Assembly (NCBI GenBank): GCA_007570785.1
Contig: ML660203.1
Location: 4,783,729 to 4,847,728, forward strand
Source of the DNA: Antilocapra americana
Lineage: Eukaryota; Chordata; Mammalia; Artiodactyla; Antilocapridae
Length of the DNA stretch: 64,000 nt
Reading direction: 5' to 3'
Part shown: positions 22,013-32,552 of the stretch, one piece after another
Layout: each line of letters starts with the position of its first letter
How positions within the stretch are numbered: the first letter of the stretch is position 1
Notes under the pieces: generated by a model
The model's database searches: none
Told to the model about the DNA's origin: nothing
What the model saw: only the letters and a program-made list of their open reading frames with translations
Made by a program: the position numbers and the translations under genes

Positions 22013-22565
22013 AACACAGCACAGCACAACTGAAATCAAACCACCTTATATCTACATCCAAATAAAAAGGAAGACTAAAAGGTCCACTGTCCCCATCTTT
22101 TAAACTCCCCCAAACAATGCTACATCTTAATTTATAATATCTAATTCCTTGAACAGGTAGCCAAAATAGCAATGTGAAGGGTTAAGTAAATTATTATAGA
22201 AAAAATTGTGACCTGTGTAGTGACTTATACAGTTGGCACTCTATATTCATGGGTTCTATACCTGCACTGTTAACTATATTTACATAACATTTACGTTGTA
22301 TTGACAATTTCATAGCATTTACATTGCGTTATGCATTATAAGTAATCTGGGGATGATTTAAGGGAAACAGGAGGGTATGTGCAAGTTACACGTAAATACC
22401 ATGCTATCGTATATAAACGACTTGAGCATTCGAGGATTTTGGTATCCATGGGATTACATAGAACATGGTTTCCATAGAACCAATCCCTCTGGGATATTGA
22501 GGGATAATTGTATCTGGAGGCCCCCATTAAACAGCTGAGCTCATGTCTCAGAGTGCTGTAGGTAG
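22013..22565. other. Unassigned stretch
   Basis: The section 22230-22515 contains phrases such as 'tctatattcatgggttctat' and 'gaggattttggtatccatgg' that recall a mammalian DNA-transposon repeat of the Tigger/MER group. I cannot name it with confidence. Confidence 0.35.
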
Positions 22566-22757
22566 GCAGGTGTTAGTTGCTCAGTTGTGTCCGACTCTTT
22601 GCCTGCCAGGCACCTCTGTCCATAGGATTCTCCAGGCAAGAATACTGGAGTGGTTTTCCATTTCCTTCTGCAGGGAATCTTCCTGAACCAGGCATCAAAC
22701 TTGGGTCTTCTGCATTGCAGGTAGATTCTTTACTGTCTGAGCCACCAGGGAAGTCCT
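22566..22757 (-). mobile_element. Bov-tA SINE
   Basis: It is a reverse-orientation Bov-A monomer plus the complement of the tRNA-Glu head ending 'tgagccaccagggaagtcc'. A BovB tail follows at once. Confidence 0.9.
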
Positions 22758-22766
22758 ATGCTAACA

Positions 22767-22872
22767 CCCACTCGATGGGCATGAGTTTGAGCAAGCTTTG
22801 GGAGTTGGTGATGGACAAGGAAGCCTGGTGTGCTGCAACAGTTGGACATGACTGAGTGACTGAACTGAACTG
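22767..22872 (+). mobile_element. Very short BovB tail with 9-bp target duplication
   Basis: It contains only the last 100 or so bases of BovB, ending 'gactgaactgaactg'. The flanks are atgctaaca at 22758-22766 and 22873-22881. This is an extreme 5' truncation. Confidence 0.85.
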
Positions 22873-23032
22873 ATGCTAACAATATTTAGAGTATATCCAA
22901 CCTAAGTGCCTGAACACTCCCTATTATATCCTCAGAAACTCAAGAAATAACTATTAAAGGAATGAGGGAATTTATGAAAGAATCAATGGTAAATAGGTCT
23001 GAAGAACTGGTATGTATTTATCTGTTCCTATG

Positions 23033-23286
23033 GATTTAAATATAGATGATATACTTTTGGGGCTTCCCAGGTGGCGCTAATGGTAAAGAACAGTGAAAGT
23101 CGCTCAGTCATATCTTACTCTTTGTGACCCCACAGACTATATATACAGTCCAACCCAGGACTATACAGTTCCAACCTAGGGTTCGAACCCAGGTCTCCTA
23201 CATTGCAGGCAGATTCTTTATCAGTTGAGCCACCAGGAAAGACCACCTAGCAATACAGTAGACTTAACTGACAAGGGTTTGATTCC
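23033..23286 (+). repeat. Left arm of a 254-bp inverted duplication
   Basis: This is the reverse complement of 25241-25494 over 254 aligned positions without a gap. I count five mismatches, so about 98% identity. The arm includes 27 bases of non-SINE sequence (about 23033-23059) as well as SINE sequence. It appears to be the derived copy: it carries the reverse complement of one target-duplication half on its outer side and stops abruptly inside a SINE on the other. Confidence 0.95.
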
Positions 23287-23548
23287 TTCTGGAGAAGGAA
23301 ATGGCAACCCACTTCAGTTTTCTTGCCTCGAGAATTCCATGGGCAGAGGAGCCTGGTGGGCTGCTGTCCATGGGGTTGCAGAGTTGGACACGACTGAAGC
23401 AACTTAGCATGCATGTGTGTGTTGGAGAAGGAAATTGTAAACCACTCCAGTATTCTTGCCTGGAGAATTCCAGGGACACAGGAGACTGGTGGGCTGCCAT
23501 TTATGGGAAAGCACAGTGTCAGACATGACTGAAGCAACTTAGCAGCTG
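23060..23548 (+). mobile_element. Chimeric Bov-tA / Bov-A2 cluster
   Basis: A plus-strand tRNA-Glu head (23060-23090) is interrupted by a minus-strand Bov-A-tA piece (about 23090-23240) and then resumes ('acaagggtttgatt'). At about 23286 the sequence jumps into the middle of a Bov-A monomer, and a second monomer follows at 23424-23548. The jump coincides with the end of the inverted-duplication arm. Confidence 0.8.
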
Positions 23549-23789
23549 CAGCATAATGTATGTCCATGACTGTGCCAGGACCTGAGGCAGGGGATTAAAA
23601 TAAGACAATTTCTGGCTTTAGGGAACTCATAGGCTAAGTGAATAGATGTTAATCAATTGATGGAGAACTTTGAAAGAATTAAAAGATTGAAACATCAATT
23701 ATGTAGTGCCTGGTAATCATTACAAATAAAAGCAAAGTAAAGAAAATTTATAATTAGAGAATAGTTAGGAATTAATGAAAGTTAAATTA

Positions 23790-25030
23790 TTATATATCAA
23801 AAATTGTGAGATACAGCCAAACTGACAAAAAAATCACAATAAACTAATTCCACTTGCAGGAAAAAACACATCTTTGAAAATGATCACTGTAAGATCACCA
23901 AAGAATACTTTAGAAAAGGAATCATACAAAATATAAATCGTCCTCTAAATTGGCACTGAGTTCATTGCAATGCCAATCCAAATCACACTAAGTTATTTCT
24001 ACATGAAACATGCATGCTAATTCTAAGATTTGTATGAAATAATAATCACAAAATGAGGACAATTCTTAATATAAAAAGTAGTAAAAGAAGGAAAAATGAA
24101 GGGGAAACTGGCTTGATCAGCTGTCAAGACATTATAAAATTATAGTAAATAGAATGGTCATATCCAAATTCTTAAATGAATAAGGCAGCATTAAAAAATT
24201 GGGGGAAAGTGACATATTCAGTACACTAACTTGTGTTAAGTATTCTCAATATTCATGAAATAATTCTATAGTTAATAAGAAATGCACTGTTCCATAGCAG
24301 TTGAAAATTATATGTGAAAACACAAAACAACTGAATCTTTCAAATGGAAAGGCCTATATGATAAACAAAGTTGGGAAGGACTTAAACATGAAATAAAAAG
24401 CGTAAACCACAAAGGAAAAGATGTAGACATCTGATGATGTTAAAATGAAAAATGTAATGAAAAATGAAAGTTTAAACAAAGTAAAGAAAAAAAGCCCCAT
24501 TATGCAGCAGATAACATTTGCCTAACATGTAAAAGAAATATAGTCAATATCCAGGCTATACCAAGAACTTCCAAAACAGATCTAAAAAAAAAAGGAGAGA
24601 GAGAGAAAGTGGAAAGAGATAATAAACCTGCAATTCATGGGGAGTGGGAGAAGGGGGAAGTTGAGTTGGGAGACTTAGGACTAAAAATGTATTAGAATAT
24701 GTACAAATGTATTAGAAGTGAATAAAATAAAAATCAGTACAACATTGAAATACATTTTACTCCCATCTGAATGGGGGAAAAAAAAGAATCAATTCAGAAA
24801 GTGTGACATCCAGATTTAACCAGGCTGTAAGGAAAGGGACTTTTCATACTCTGCTGCGTGAGTTGGTACAACCATTTTGAAAAAAAACAATTTGGCAGCA
24901 TGTGGAAAACTGAAAATAGGTATCTCTTAGAGCCTAGCAGTTTTATTGCTAAGTATATATCTTAGAAAATTCTGGGGCACATGCGTAAGTATATATGGTG
25001 TAAAGATGATTTTGAATAAAAAAGAATAAA
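23790..25030 (+). mobile_element. Ancient L1/HAL1-type ORF2 and 3' relic
   Basis: Decayed but ordered L1 ORF2 phrases are visible: 'gcaatgccaatccaaatcac' with 'aagatttgtatgaaataata', then 'catctgatgatgttaaaatg'. Further on are 'cccatctgaatgggg' and 'aacaatttggcagcatgtgg'. It lies between the two inverted arms and has many stops in every frame. Confidence 0.6.
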
Positions 25031-25094
25031 TGTAAAATGCAATAATTTTAGCATGATTTAAAACAAAAGCACAAAATATTAAAAAGTATACGAT

Positions 25095-25468
25095 GTGTGC
25101 TAAGTCACTTCAGTCATGTCCAACTCTTTGAGACCCTATGGACTGTATGTAGCCTGGCAGGCTCCTCTGTCTGTAGGATTCTCCAGGCAAGAATACTGGA
25201 ATGGATCACCTTGCCCTCCTCCAGGGGATCTTCCCATCCAGGGATCAAACCCTTGTCAGTTAAGTCTACTGTATTGCTAGGTGGTCTTTCCTGGTGGCTC
25301 AACTGATAAAGAATCTGCCTGCAGTGTAGGAGACCTGGGTTCGAACCCTAGGTTGGAACTGTATAGTCCTGGGTTGGACTGTATATATAGTCTGTGGAGT
25401 CACAAAGAGTCGGATATGACTGAGCGACTTTCACTGTTCTTTACCATTAGCGCCACCTGGGAAGCCCC
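25095..25468 (-). mobile_element. Bov-tA with an internal reverse SINE insertion (intact parent)
   Basis: Read on the minus strand this is a tRNA-Glu head, an inserted opposite-strand Bov-A-tA piece, the rest of the head with B-box, and a Bov-A monomer. The whole is flanked by 'aaaagtatacgat' (25082-25094) and 'aaaagtatatcat' (25469-25481), an 11-of-13 target duplication. The internal insertion has its own short duplication (aaagaac / aaagacc). The inserted piece keeps a perfect pol III B-box, ggttcgaacc. Confidence 0.85.
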
Positions 25469-25494
25469 AAAAGTATATCATCTATATTTAAATC
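25241..25494 (-). repeat. Right arm of the 254-bp inverted duplication
   Basis: Partner of 23033-23286. The complete SINE with target duplications on both sides shows that this locus is the source. The spacer between arms is 1954 bases. Confidence 0.95.
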
Positions 25495-25579
25495 TGTAGT
25501 TACAGTTTGAAATATATTTCAATGTGACTGGATCTTAGATATGTGATTTCTTAAAAAGTGAAAATTATTATTTGATACT

Positions 25580-25655
25580 GTGGATAGAGAAGCCTGGCGA
25601 ACTACAATCCATGGGGGTCGCAAAAAGTTGGACATGACTGAGCAACTAAAATGAC
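25580..25655 (+). mobile_element. BovB or Bov-A tail fragment
   Basis: It matches the shared BovB/Bov-A end from 'agaagcctggcgaactacaa' to 'gacatgactgagcaactaaa'. It is too short to assign to one family. A (TAA)n run follows at about 25685-25700. Confidence 0.75.
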
Positions 25656-26167
25656 AACTGTTATAACATGTTACTGTTGCTGTAGTAATAATAATAATAA
25701 AGAAATTCTATGTAGTATTAGAATAATTACATACAAATTTGAATACAATGGCTTAAAAGGTTATACATTAAATTTTTTAAAGGGATTGTTGCTCAGTTGC
25801 TAAGTTGTGTCCAACTCTTTGAGACTCCATGAACTGTAACACACCAGTCTTCCCAGTCCTTCACTATCTCCTGGAGTTTGCTCAAACTCATGTCCACTGA
25901 GTCAGACATGCCATCCAACCATCTCATCCTCTGTCACCCCTTTCTCCTCTTGTCTTCAACCTTTCCCAGCATTAGGGACTTATCCAAAGAGTTGGCTCTT
26001 TGCATCAGGTAGCCAAAGTATTGGAACTTCAACATCAGTCATTCTAATGAAGTGGATTGATTTCCTTCAGGATTGACTGATTTGATCTCCTTGCTGTTCA
26101 AGGACTCTCAAGAGTCTTCTCCAGCACCATAGTTTGAAAGCATTAGTTCTTTGGCACTCAGCCTTCT

Positions 26168-26809
26168 TTATGGTCTAACTCTTACATAACATCTGTACAT
26201 GACTATTGGAAAAACTATAGTTTGGAGTATATGGACCTTTATTGGCAAAATGATGTCTCTGCTTTTTAATATGCCGTCTAGGTTTGTCATTGCTTTTCTT
26301 CCAAGAAGCAAGCATCTTTTAATTTTGTGTCTGCAGTCACCATCCTCAATGATTTTGGATCCCAAGAAAATAAAATCTGTCACCTTTTCCACTTTTTGCC
26401 ATGAAATGATGGGACTGAATGCCATAATCTTAGTTTTTTAAATGTTTAATTGTAATGTTTTTTAAATGTTTAATTGTAAGCCAGCTTTTTCACTCTCCTT
26501 TTTCACCTTCATCAAGAGGCTCTTTAGCTCCTCTTTATTGTCTACCATTAAAGTGGTATTATCTGCATATCTGAGGTTGTTGATATTTCCCCCAGCAATC
26601 TTGATTCCAGCTTGTGAGTCATCCAGCCCAGCATTTTGCATGATGTACTCTGCATATAAGTTAAATAAGGCAGGGGACAATATACAGACATAGCATACTC
26701 CTTTTTCAACTTTGAACCAGTCTATTGTTCCATGTCTGGTTATAACAGTTGCTTCTTGACCTGCATATAGGTTTCTCAGAAGGCAGGTAGAGTGGTCTGG
26801 TATTTCCAT
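26168..26809 (-). pseudogene. BovB reverse transcriptase remnant with mutated active site
   Basis: The frame 26809-26462 (115 codons) covers the end of the reverse transcriptase core: CILSPALFNLYAEYIM and then LRYADNTTLM. Motif C should read YADD; here the second Asp codon is AAT, giving YADN (26558-26569). The frame breaks at a 24-bp tandem duplication (26433-26479), and a second frame (26425-26168) carries the downstream segment. It is inactive on several counts. Confidence 0.88.
26433..26479 (+). repeat. 24-bp tandem duplication inside BovB
   Basis: The 23-base string beginning gttttttaaatgtttaattg occurs at 26433-26455 and 26457-26479 with one T between. It disrupts the BovB frame, so it arose after insertion. 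Confidence 0.92.
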
Positions 26810-26884
26810 CTCTTTAAGAATTTACACAGTCAAAAGCTTTAGTGTAGTCAATGAGGAAGAAGAAAATGGAGCTAGTATAGTGAG

Positions 26885-26945
26885 AATGTGTGTGTCTCTG
26901 TGGAGAGTGTGTGTGTATCTCTATGTGTGTCTGTGTGATGTGGTT
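26885..26945 (+). repeat. Imperfect TG/CTGTG microsatellite
   Basis: GTGTGT runs are mixed with TCTCTG units. It sits just beyond the 5' end of the BovB. Confidence 0.8.
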
Positions 26946-27740
26946 GTGGTACTCCATTTATGTAAAAATGAGACTTATGAGAGAAACAGTTACATTTATC
27001 ACTTCTAGGTGGCTTCATACTATTCTTTCATTCATAGTTTTTTGAAGCTTTAAAATCTCTCAGAGGCTATAATTAAAAACAATATTACAATAATATTTTC
27101 ACATGTCTAAATGTTATTTAGAATATAATTTTTAAAGATTGTGCAATATCCTATATTATTCATTTGTTATAATGATTTTAGGATTCTTTTATTGTACATT
27201 TTAAATTTACCACTGCCATAAATAGTGATATTAGAAATATTCTTATATGTAAAAGTATTTTCATATACTTGATATTTCTTATATATAGTATATTGTGTTT
27301 AAGGTTGTTAGTCTAATTTTATTTCCCATCATCTCATTTTATTGCTTATCAGTTTTGCTTTATATACTTGATATTATATTATTTGGCACATAAAGTTTCA
27401 CAACTACCATATCACTACTGTGAATTATGCTTATTTTTAAAACTCTCTTCGATGTTTTTATTGCCTTAATTAAATTGTACCTGACTTTAGAAAAATCACT
27501 GCTGTTTTTTTTAAACAGGAAATTTTAAGTTCAAAAGGAATAGATAATTTCTAAATTATGTAAGTTATTTCAACCATGTAAGACAGGCTTTTTAATTAAT
27601 TTGATGAAGCTGATATAATTTTGTTTTAAATACTGACAGAAAATAAAAAACACTGGCTGCTATGTGTTAGCAGGGGGAGAGCAGAACCTCTGAGCACGTG
27701 ATCCACCTTTAGAGCAAGTTTCTCCATCAGGACATAATCT
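26946..27740. other. Unassigned AT-rich stretch
   Basis: Very AT-rich, with no open frame or repeat that I can name. Parts of 27100-27300 ('taccactgccataaatagtg') have the flavour of a decayed L1 3' UTR in minus orientation, but I cannot set boundaries. Confidence 0.4.
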
Positions 27741-27752
27741 CAAAATGGCAAT

Positions 27753-27966
27753 TTGTTGTCGTTGTTTAGTTGCTGAGTCATATTTGACTCTTTTGTGACC
27801 CCCATGGACTGTAGCCGACCAGGCTCCTCTATCCATGAAATTTTCCAGGCATGAATACTGGAGTGGGTTGCTATTTCCTTATCTGGGGGATCTTCCCGAC
27901 CCAGTGATCAAACTTGTTTCTCTATGGGCAGGCAGACTCTTTAGTGCTGATCCTCCTGGGAAGACT
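27753..27966 (-). mobile_element. Bov-tA SINE
   Basis: The reverse-orientation pattern is complete. Target duplication: 'ctcaaaatggcaat' at about 27739 and 'ctcaaaatagcaat' at about 27964 differ by one base. Confidence 0.93.
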
Positions 27967-27979
27967 CAAAATAGCAATA

Positions 27980-28534
27980 GCTTTGGATAAAAGGGTCAAC
28001 GAGAAAGTTCACTAAAACTGTCTGGACCAACAAGTCAATATAAAGCTAATCTGGCTCCTTATCAATACAAAGAAATCAGACTCCTTATCAATATATCATT
28101 TATCTCTGTCAAAGCAGCTTTCTCAGTGAGACAACAGAACTTGGAAAATTTTACTTCTTCAATAAAATGAATATCTTTTTCCTCATTTTCTTCTGTTAGA
28201 AAGACCAACGGTGTTTGGCCATTTCATGTTGCAGTCAAGAGTTCTGGTTTCTGAGACAAATACTTCTGTAAAAGAAGAACCTACTAGAATCACTTCCTAT
28301 CTTTGGAAAAAAGGGGGTTTTTGGATTCTTTGTCTTTAGAACACATTTAGAGACAGTTTATCAAAGATTTAGACTAATTCTGAACTGTTCCTTGTGGAGA
28401 GTTTGAAAATTAAATATGTTCAGTTTGGAAATAAATGTGAACATTATTGGCCTGTATTTATGTTGAAGACCAAGAAAATGTTTTAATACATGTACTATAA
28501 GATAATAATATGTAATGAATGCTTAAAAAATTCA
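27980..28534. other. Unassigned stretch
   Basis: I recognise no family or gene here. Confidence 0.5.
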
Positions 28535-28720
28535 GGATCTGGCTTTAAGTAGATCTAGGTTTGATTCCAACCCTAACACTTGGATTTTGACTAATCTTCA
28601 ATTCTTTCATCTGTAAAATATACATCATATTATCATTAAGTTCAGAGTGTTGTGGCAAGAAAATTTTTTAGAGATGATAAAGTTAGTACAGGGCTTGCAT
28701 GAAGCAAATGAAAATAAATA
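28535..28720 (+). mobile_element. MIR SINE
   Basis: Sense-strand MIR order: 'ctaggtttgattccaaccc', 'ttcaattctttcatctgtaa' and a terminal 'agttagtacagggcttgcat'. Confidence 0.7.
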
Positions 28721-28904
28721 TCAATAGTAAAAAAAGATTGTTATAAAAAACAATAAATATTTAGAAACTCAGTATCTTTTAGTTATATTCTGCTACAACA
28801 GATCGGATTTCATGTTTGTTTCATGTTTCACAATTTTAAACATGATTAAATTATGGCAAAATAATCATACAACTAGATAAATTATTTATGTTTACATAAA
28901 TTAT

Positions 28905-29115
28905 TGTTGTTGTTTAGCTGCTAAGTCATGCCCGACTCTTTGCAACCCCTAGGACTGTAGTCCACGAGGCTCCTCTGTCCATGGGATTTCCCAGGCAAGA
29001 ATACTGGAGCAGGTGGCCATTTCCTTCTCCAGGGGATCTTCCAAACCCAGAGATCAAACCCACATTACCTGAATTGGCAGACAGATTCTTTACCACTGAG
29101 CCATCTGAGAAGCCC
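28905..29115 (-). mobile_element. Bov-tA SINE
   Basis: It starts 'attgttgttgtttagctgct' and ends with the complement of the tRNA-Glu head ('gagccatctgagaagccc'). The A/T-rich flanks obscure the target duplication. Confidence 0.92.
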
Positions 29116-29117
29116 AT

Positions 29118-29246
29118 ATTTATATAAATACACATATATTATATGATATATAATAACCTAAATATATATAACATCATATATGATATATAATGTATAAGTT
29201 TATATTATAATATTATTGTGTTATATATATATTATTATATTAAAGT
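29118..29246 (+). repeat. AT-rich low-complexity tract with TATATGATA units
   Basis: Imperfect ATATATGAT and TATAA repeats lie between a SINE and an L1 tail. They probably served as the L1 landing site. Confidence 0.85.
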
Positions 29247-29590
29247 CTACAAGCAATAAATGCTGGAGAGGATGTGGAGAAAAGGGAACCCTCTTACACT
29301 GTTGGTGGGAATGCAAACTAGTACAGCCACTATGGAAAACAGTGTGGAGATTCCTTAAAAAACTGAAAATAGACCTGCCCTATGACCCAGCAATCCCACT
29401 GCTGGGCATACACACCGAGGAAACCAGAATTGAAAGAGCCACATGTACCCCAATGTTCATCGCTGCATTGTTTACAATAGCCAGGACATGGAAGCAACCT
29501 AGATGCCCATCAACTGACGAATGGATAAGAAAGCTGTGGTACATATACACAATGGAATATTACTCAGCATTAAAAAAAAAATTCATTTGA
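29216..29590 (+). pseudogene. L1 ORF2 C-terminal remnant
   Basis: The open frame of 124 codons has about 10 residues from the flank and then the ORF2 C terminus with the CWRGCGEKG cysteine-rich stretch. It ends early at SALKKKFI because an A-run at about 29572-29581 has changed length and shifted the frame. The natural HIYGI end survives downstream in another frame. Confidence 0.88.
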
Positions 29591-30000
29591 ATCAGTTCTA
29601 CTCAGGTGGACGGAACTGGAGCCTATTATCCAGAGTGAAGTAAGCCAGAAGGAAAAACAAAAATACAGTATACTAACGCACAGATATGGAATTTAGAAAG
29701 ACGGTAACGAGAACCCAGCATGCGAGACAGCAAAAGGAACGCAGATGTATAGAACAGACTTGTGGACTCTGTGGATGAGGGCAAGGGTGGGATGATATGG
29801 GAGAATGGCATTGAAACATGTTAATTATCATATGTGTAATCAATCGCCAGCCCAGGATTGATGCTCGGGGCTGGTGCATCGAGATTTCCTGGGGGGAGGG
29901 AGGAGGGAGGGAGTCGGGAGAGGGGTTCTGGAGGGGAAGCATATGTAAACCCATGGCGATATCATGTCATTGTATGGCAAAACTAATAAAAAAAATAAAG
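29247..30000 (+). mobile_element. Young L1 3' end
   Basis: It runs from the middle of the ORF2 C terminus through a 3' UTR with a G-run at 29891-29918, to an A-rich tail near 30000. Both sides are TA-rich, so the target duplication cannot be read. It is very close in sequence to the copy at 12075-12940. Confidence 0.95.
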
Positions 30001-30002
30001 TG

Positions 30003-30033
<31 letters not shown>

Positions 30034-30040
30034 CACATAT
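30001..30040 (+). repeat. (TA)n microsatellite on an L1 tail
   Basis: About 13 TA units directly follow the L1 A-tail, a common place for microsatellites to arise. Confidence 0.9.
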
Positions 30041-31090
30041 TTTTTCTGAGTTTCCTAGCCAAGAGACCTGAAGAGTCTCTGTCATAATAAAGTTTGTACA
30101 ACACCAAATCAGACAACTGAGAATATAAAATTTACCCCGCAAATGACAGCTAAGTTTATACTGATCTAAGTTTCTCCCACCTGTTTGACCTCACCCAACT
30201 AGGATTTCTCAGGGAGTAAAATTGTAAAGAGCTAAGAATAAAAGCAGAGGATTCTCACTTGAGACAAGAAAATGGAGCATGTGTCTGAAGAAGAAGAAAC
30301 TGGTAAGTAACCCTCTATGAAATTGCCCTGAAGCTGCAGATTGGAGCTGGTGGAGGAGTAAGACGAAGTTAGATCATCTTGACTTGGGATAGGGAGACCA
30401 AGATAACCTGAGCTTTAATTCAATTATTTGAACATGGTGTTGGCGCATGATACCAGGACTAAGGAAAGGGGCAGGACCCAGAAAGTCAGAGCTGAAAGAG
30501 GGGTTCTGACCACAACTCACCTACCCTTCTCCCAAGCTTTAATTAGCTGCAGCGGCCAGGTTCATCTTCTTGTATCAGTGGTGAACCTGGACCAATTTAT
30601 CAGGATCCCTTCACTAATATATTCTGAGTCTTGGAAATGATACCTTTGTATTTTGATGTTTAAAGATGAAGGCACTAGGCATTCGTAAGGCACTGCAGTG
30701 TCAGTCATACTCCTTTCCAAACATATCCTCAAAGGGATCTCTTATTTCCTGATCCATTGGATACCTCAGATTGTACCATCAGTGCAGGGTCTCTGGCATA
30801 CTATCAGGGATTGGAGAGACTTTGATACATAGGAGAATGGTCTTTTCTGTTTCAGTGATCTTACTGGGTCTTTGGTTTTACCAGTTTCATGGTCTGTCAA
30901 GTTACAGAGGCCTCTATCCCTTGTATTTTTAGCAGAAGCCTTAGAATGACACAGAAGTTCCATCACTTTCCTCATTTCTGTTCTTTCCTCTGCCCCTCCT
31001 TGTCTCCTACTTGATCTTCCTGTAAGGACCAACTTACATGTAATCTACCAGGAAATCCTATTAGCTCTATATTTAAAATATACTCACACC
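30041..31090. other. Non-repetitive stretch
   Basis: I recognise no transposon here. It holds a possible short exon (30272-30302) described separately. The 88-codon minus frame at 31032-30766 has no known domain. Confidence 0.45.
30178..30308 (+). other. Speculative promoter plus first-exon-like pattern
   Basis: In order there are an E-box (cacctg, 30178-30183), a TATA-like aataaaag (30237-30244), an ATG at 30272 opening MEHVSEEEET, and a strong splice donor ctg/gtaagt (30303-30308). The match to a donor is seen directly. That this is an exon is only inference: ten codons carry little information, the spacing would leave a 5' UTR of only a few bases, and I recognise no protein with this start. 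Confidence 0.15.
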
Positions 31091-31094
31091 ACAA

Positions 31095-31445
31095 CCACTT
31101 TCTCCTCAAGGCCACCATCCTGTCCCAATGTCCCCCACCTCCACTCCCCACACCTGGATAACCAGACGGTTTCTAACTGATCTACTTCAAATCCTGCACC
31201 TATTCATCCAAGAGAGCCAGAGTGATCCTGATAAGATGTCGCTGCATTGCTCAAGACATTTTCAGTAGCTTTGTATCTCATTCAAAATAAATGTCAAAGC
31301 TCTTAATGACCAACAGTTCCCATAACTGGGTCCCCTATTACCGTTCTGACTGTATCCTCTAATTTTCCCCCTGTAGATTTCTTGGTTCCTGACCAACTAG
31401 CCTTCTTCAAAATTCTCCAGGCATACTCCAGCCTTGGAGTCTTTT
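31095..31445 (+). mobile_element. L2 LINE 3' fragment
   Basis: Sense L2 phrases appear in order: 'agccagagtgatcctgataa', 'aaataaatgtcaaagctctt' and 'ctccagccttggagtctttt'. The copy is diverged but the order is right. Confidence 0.65.
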
Positions 31446-32454
31446 CCACTTTCCATAAACCACTATGGATCTCTCTGTTCTACAATAGTGATAAAATGAT
31501 ACAATCAAGATGAAAACAAAAGGCCTTGTTTCTGATTTCTTTCTTTCTAAATGGTCTCCAAAACTAGAGATTACAGGACTAAATGAAACTACTGACCAAG
31601 AAGTTCCTAAGTTTCTGGGGACCCAGGAAAGACAGGTGGTTCTCAAAATACCAGGTGTAGCATTTAAGTCCTCATCTTACCTGCCTCTCTCCCTGACTTC
31701 TCTGTGCTTCATATATGACCCAGTTATTTTTCCATGCTTCAAGTCAACAAGCACATTCTACACCTAATGGTTTCTTGACTAGATGCCATGATAATGTTAG
31801 AACATACACTCAACCTGAGGGCAGCCATAAGCTGGTGGGAGACACTGCATGGAACAGACATGGAAAAATTCAACAAAACACAAGAACTTCAGTAGAACTA
31901 TGTCCTAGTTGAATATCAGCACAGGCTAGAGGGATTTTTGAGAAGAAGATGCAGAGAAGAGTGTCTAGGGGAGATGGAAGATGAAAAAATTAGGAGCAAA
32001 AAGTGAGAGGTGGGTATAGATTGGGGAAGGGCACCTTTGGTAGATGAAATAGCACAGTTCTTGCAGGGCACTTGTGACAGTGAAAAGTCAGCAGTTGCAG
32101 GAGATAAGACAGGCGAGAGGGGTATAGACCATGTCTTGCCTTAGGAATTTGGTTCTCACAAGGTGACTAAGGAGAACCAGTGCAGAGTTCCAAGCAAGTG
32201 AGCTGCTTGAGGAAATTCACAGGTAGAAAGCTCTCTCTGATCACATTATGGAAGAACTATTCAAGGGGGTGACAGGAAGACCAAGGTTGCATCACCGAAG
32301 TACGATGAGCAGTGAAGTATTCAGTGAAGTATGAATGTATTTTTCTGCCTCAATGACTGGAAAAATTATTCTTCCTTCTTATATTTCAACAAGTTGTCAG
32401 TTATGACTCTATTTCACCTGCAAGCACTGACTTGCCTTCAATTCAGGGAGAGAT
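31446..32454. other. Mostly unassigned; possible old mammalian repeat
   Basis: The section 32080-32240 ('aggaatttggttctcacaag' and 'caagtgagctgcttgagg') resembles a common diverged mammalian repeat with a 'tttggactttatcctgaggg' core, but I do not name it. The rest is unassigned. Confidence 0.35.
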
Positions 32455-32552
32455 TTCCTTCCTTCCCTTCCTTTCCTCTTTTTGTCTTTCTCCTTCTCTC
32501 CCCTTCCCTACTTCCTCCCTCCTTTCCTTCTTTTACTTTCTCTCTTTCCTTG
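32455..32552 (+). repeat. Polypyrimidine (CT-rich) tract
   Basis: About 100 bases consist almost entirely of C and T on the plus strand, with CCTTCC and CTTTCT units. Mirror-like stretches of this kind can form triplex (H-) DNA. The 103-codon frame across it is a composition artefact. Confidence 0.85.

Larger units (their letters stand above)
25787..26865 (-). mobile_element. BovB LINE, about 1.1 kb 3' part
   Basis: The 3' tip is at the left ('ttgctcagttgctaagttgt'). The element extends right through the reverse transcriptase motif C region to about 26865 ('agtgtagtcaatgaggaag'), where it is 5'-truncated. It is the second-longest BovB in the window. Confidence 0.93.

Noticed and set aside
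25340..25352. A tRNA gene suggested by the tRNA-Glu-like B-box
   Set aside because: The box belongs to a SINE head; no cloverleaf with anticodon and acceptor stems can be drawn.
23040..25500. Inverted arms as terminal inverted repeats of a DNA transposon
   Set aside because: The arms are made of SINE sequence with their own target duplications, and the spacer is an old L1 relic with no transposase.
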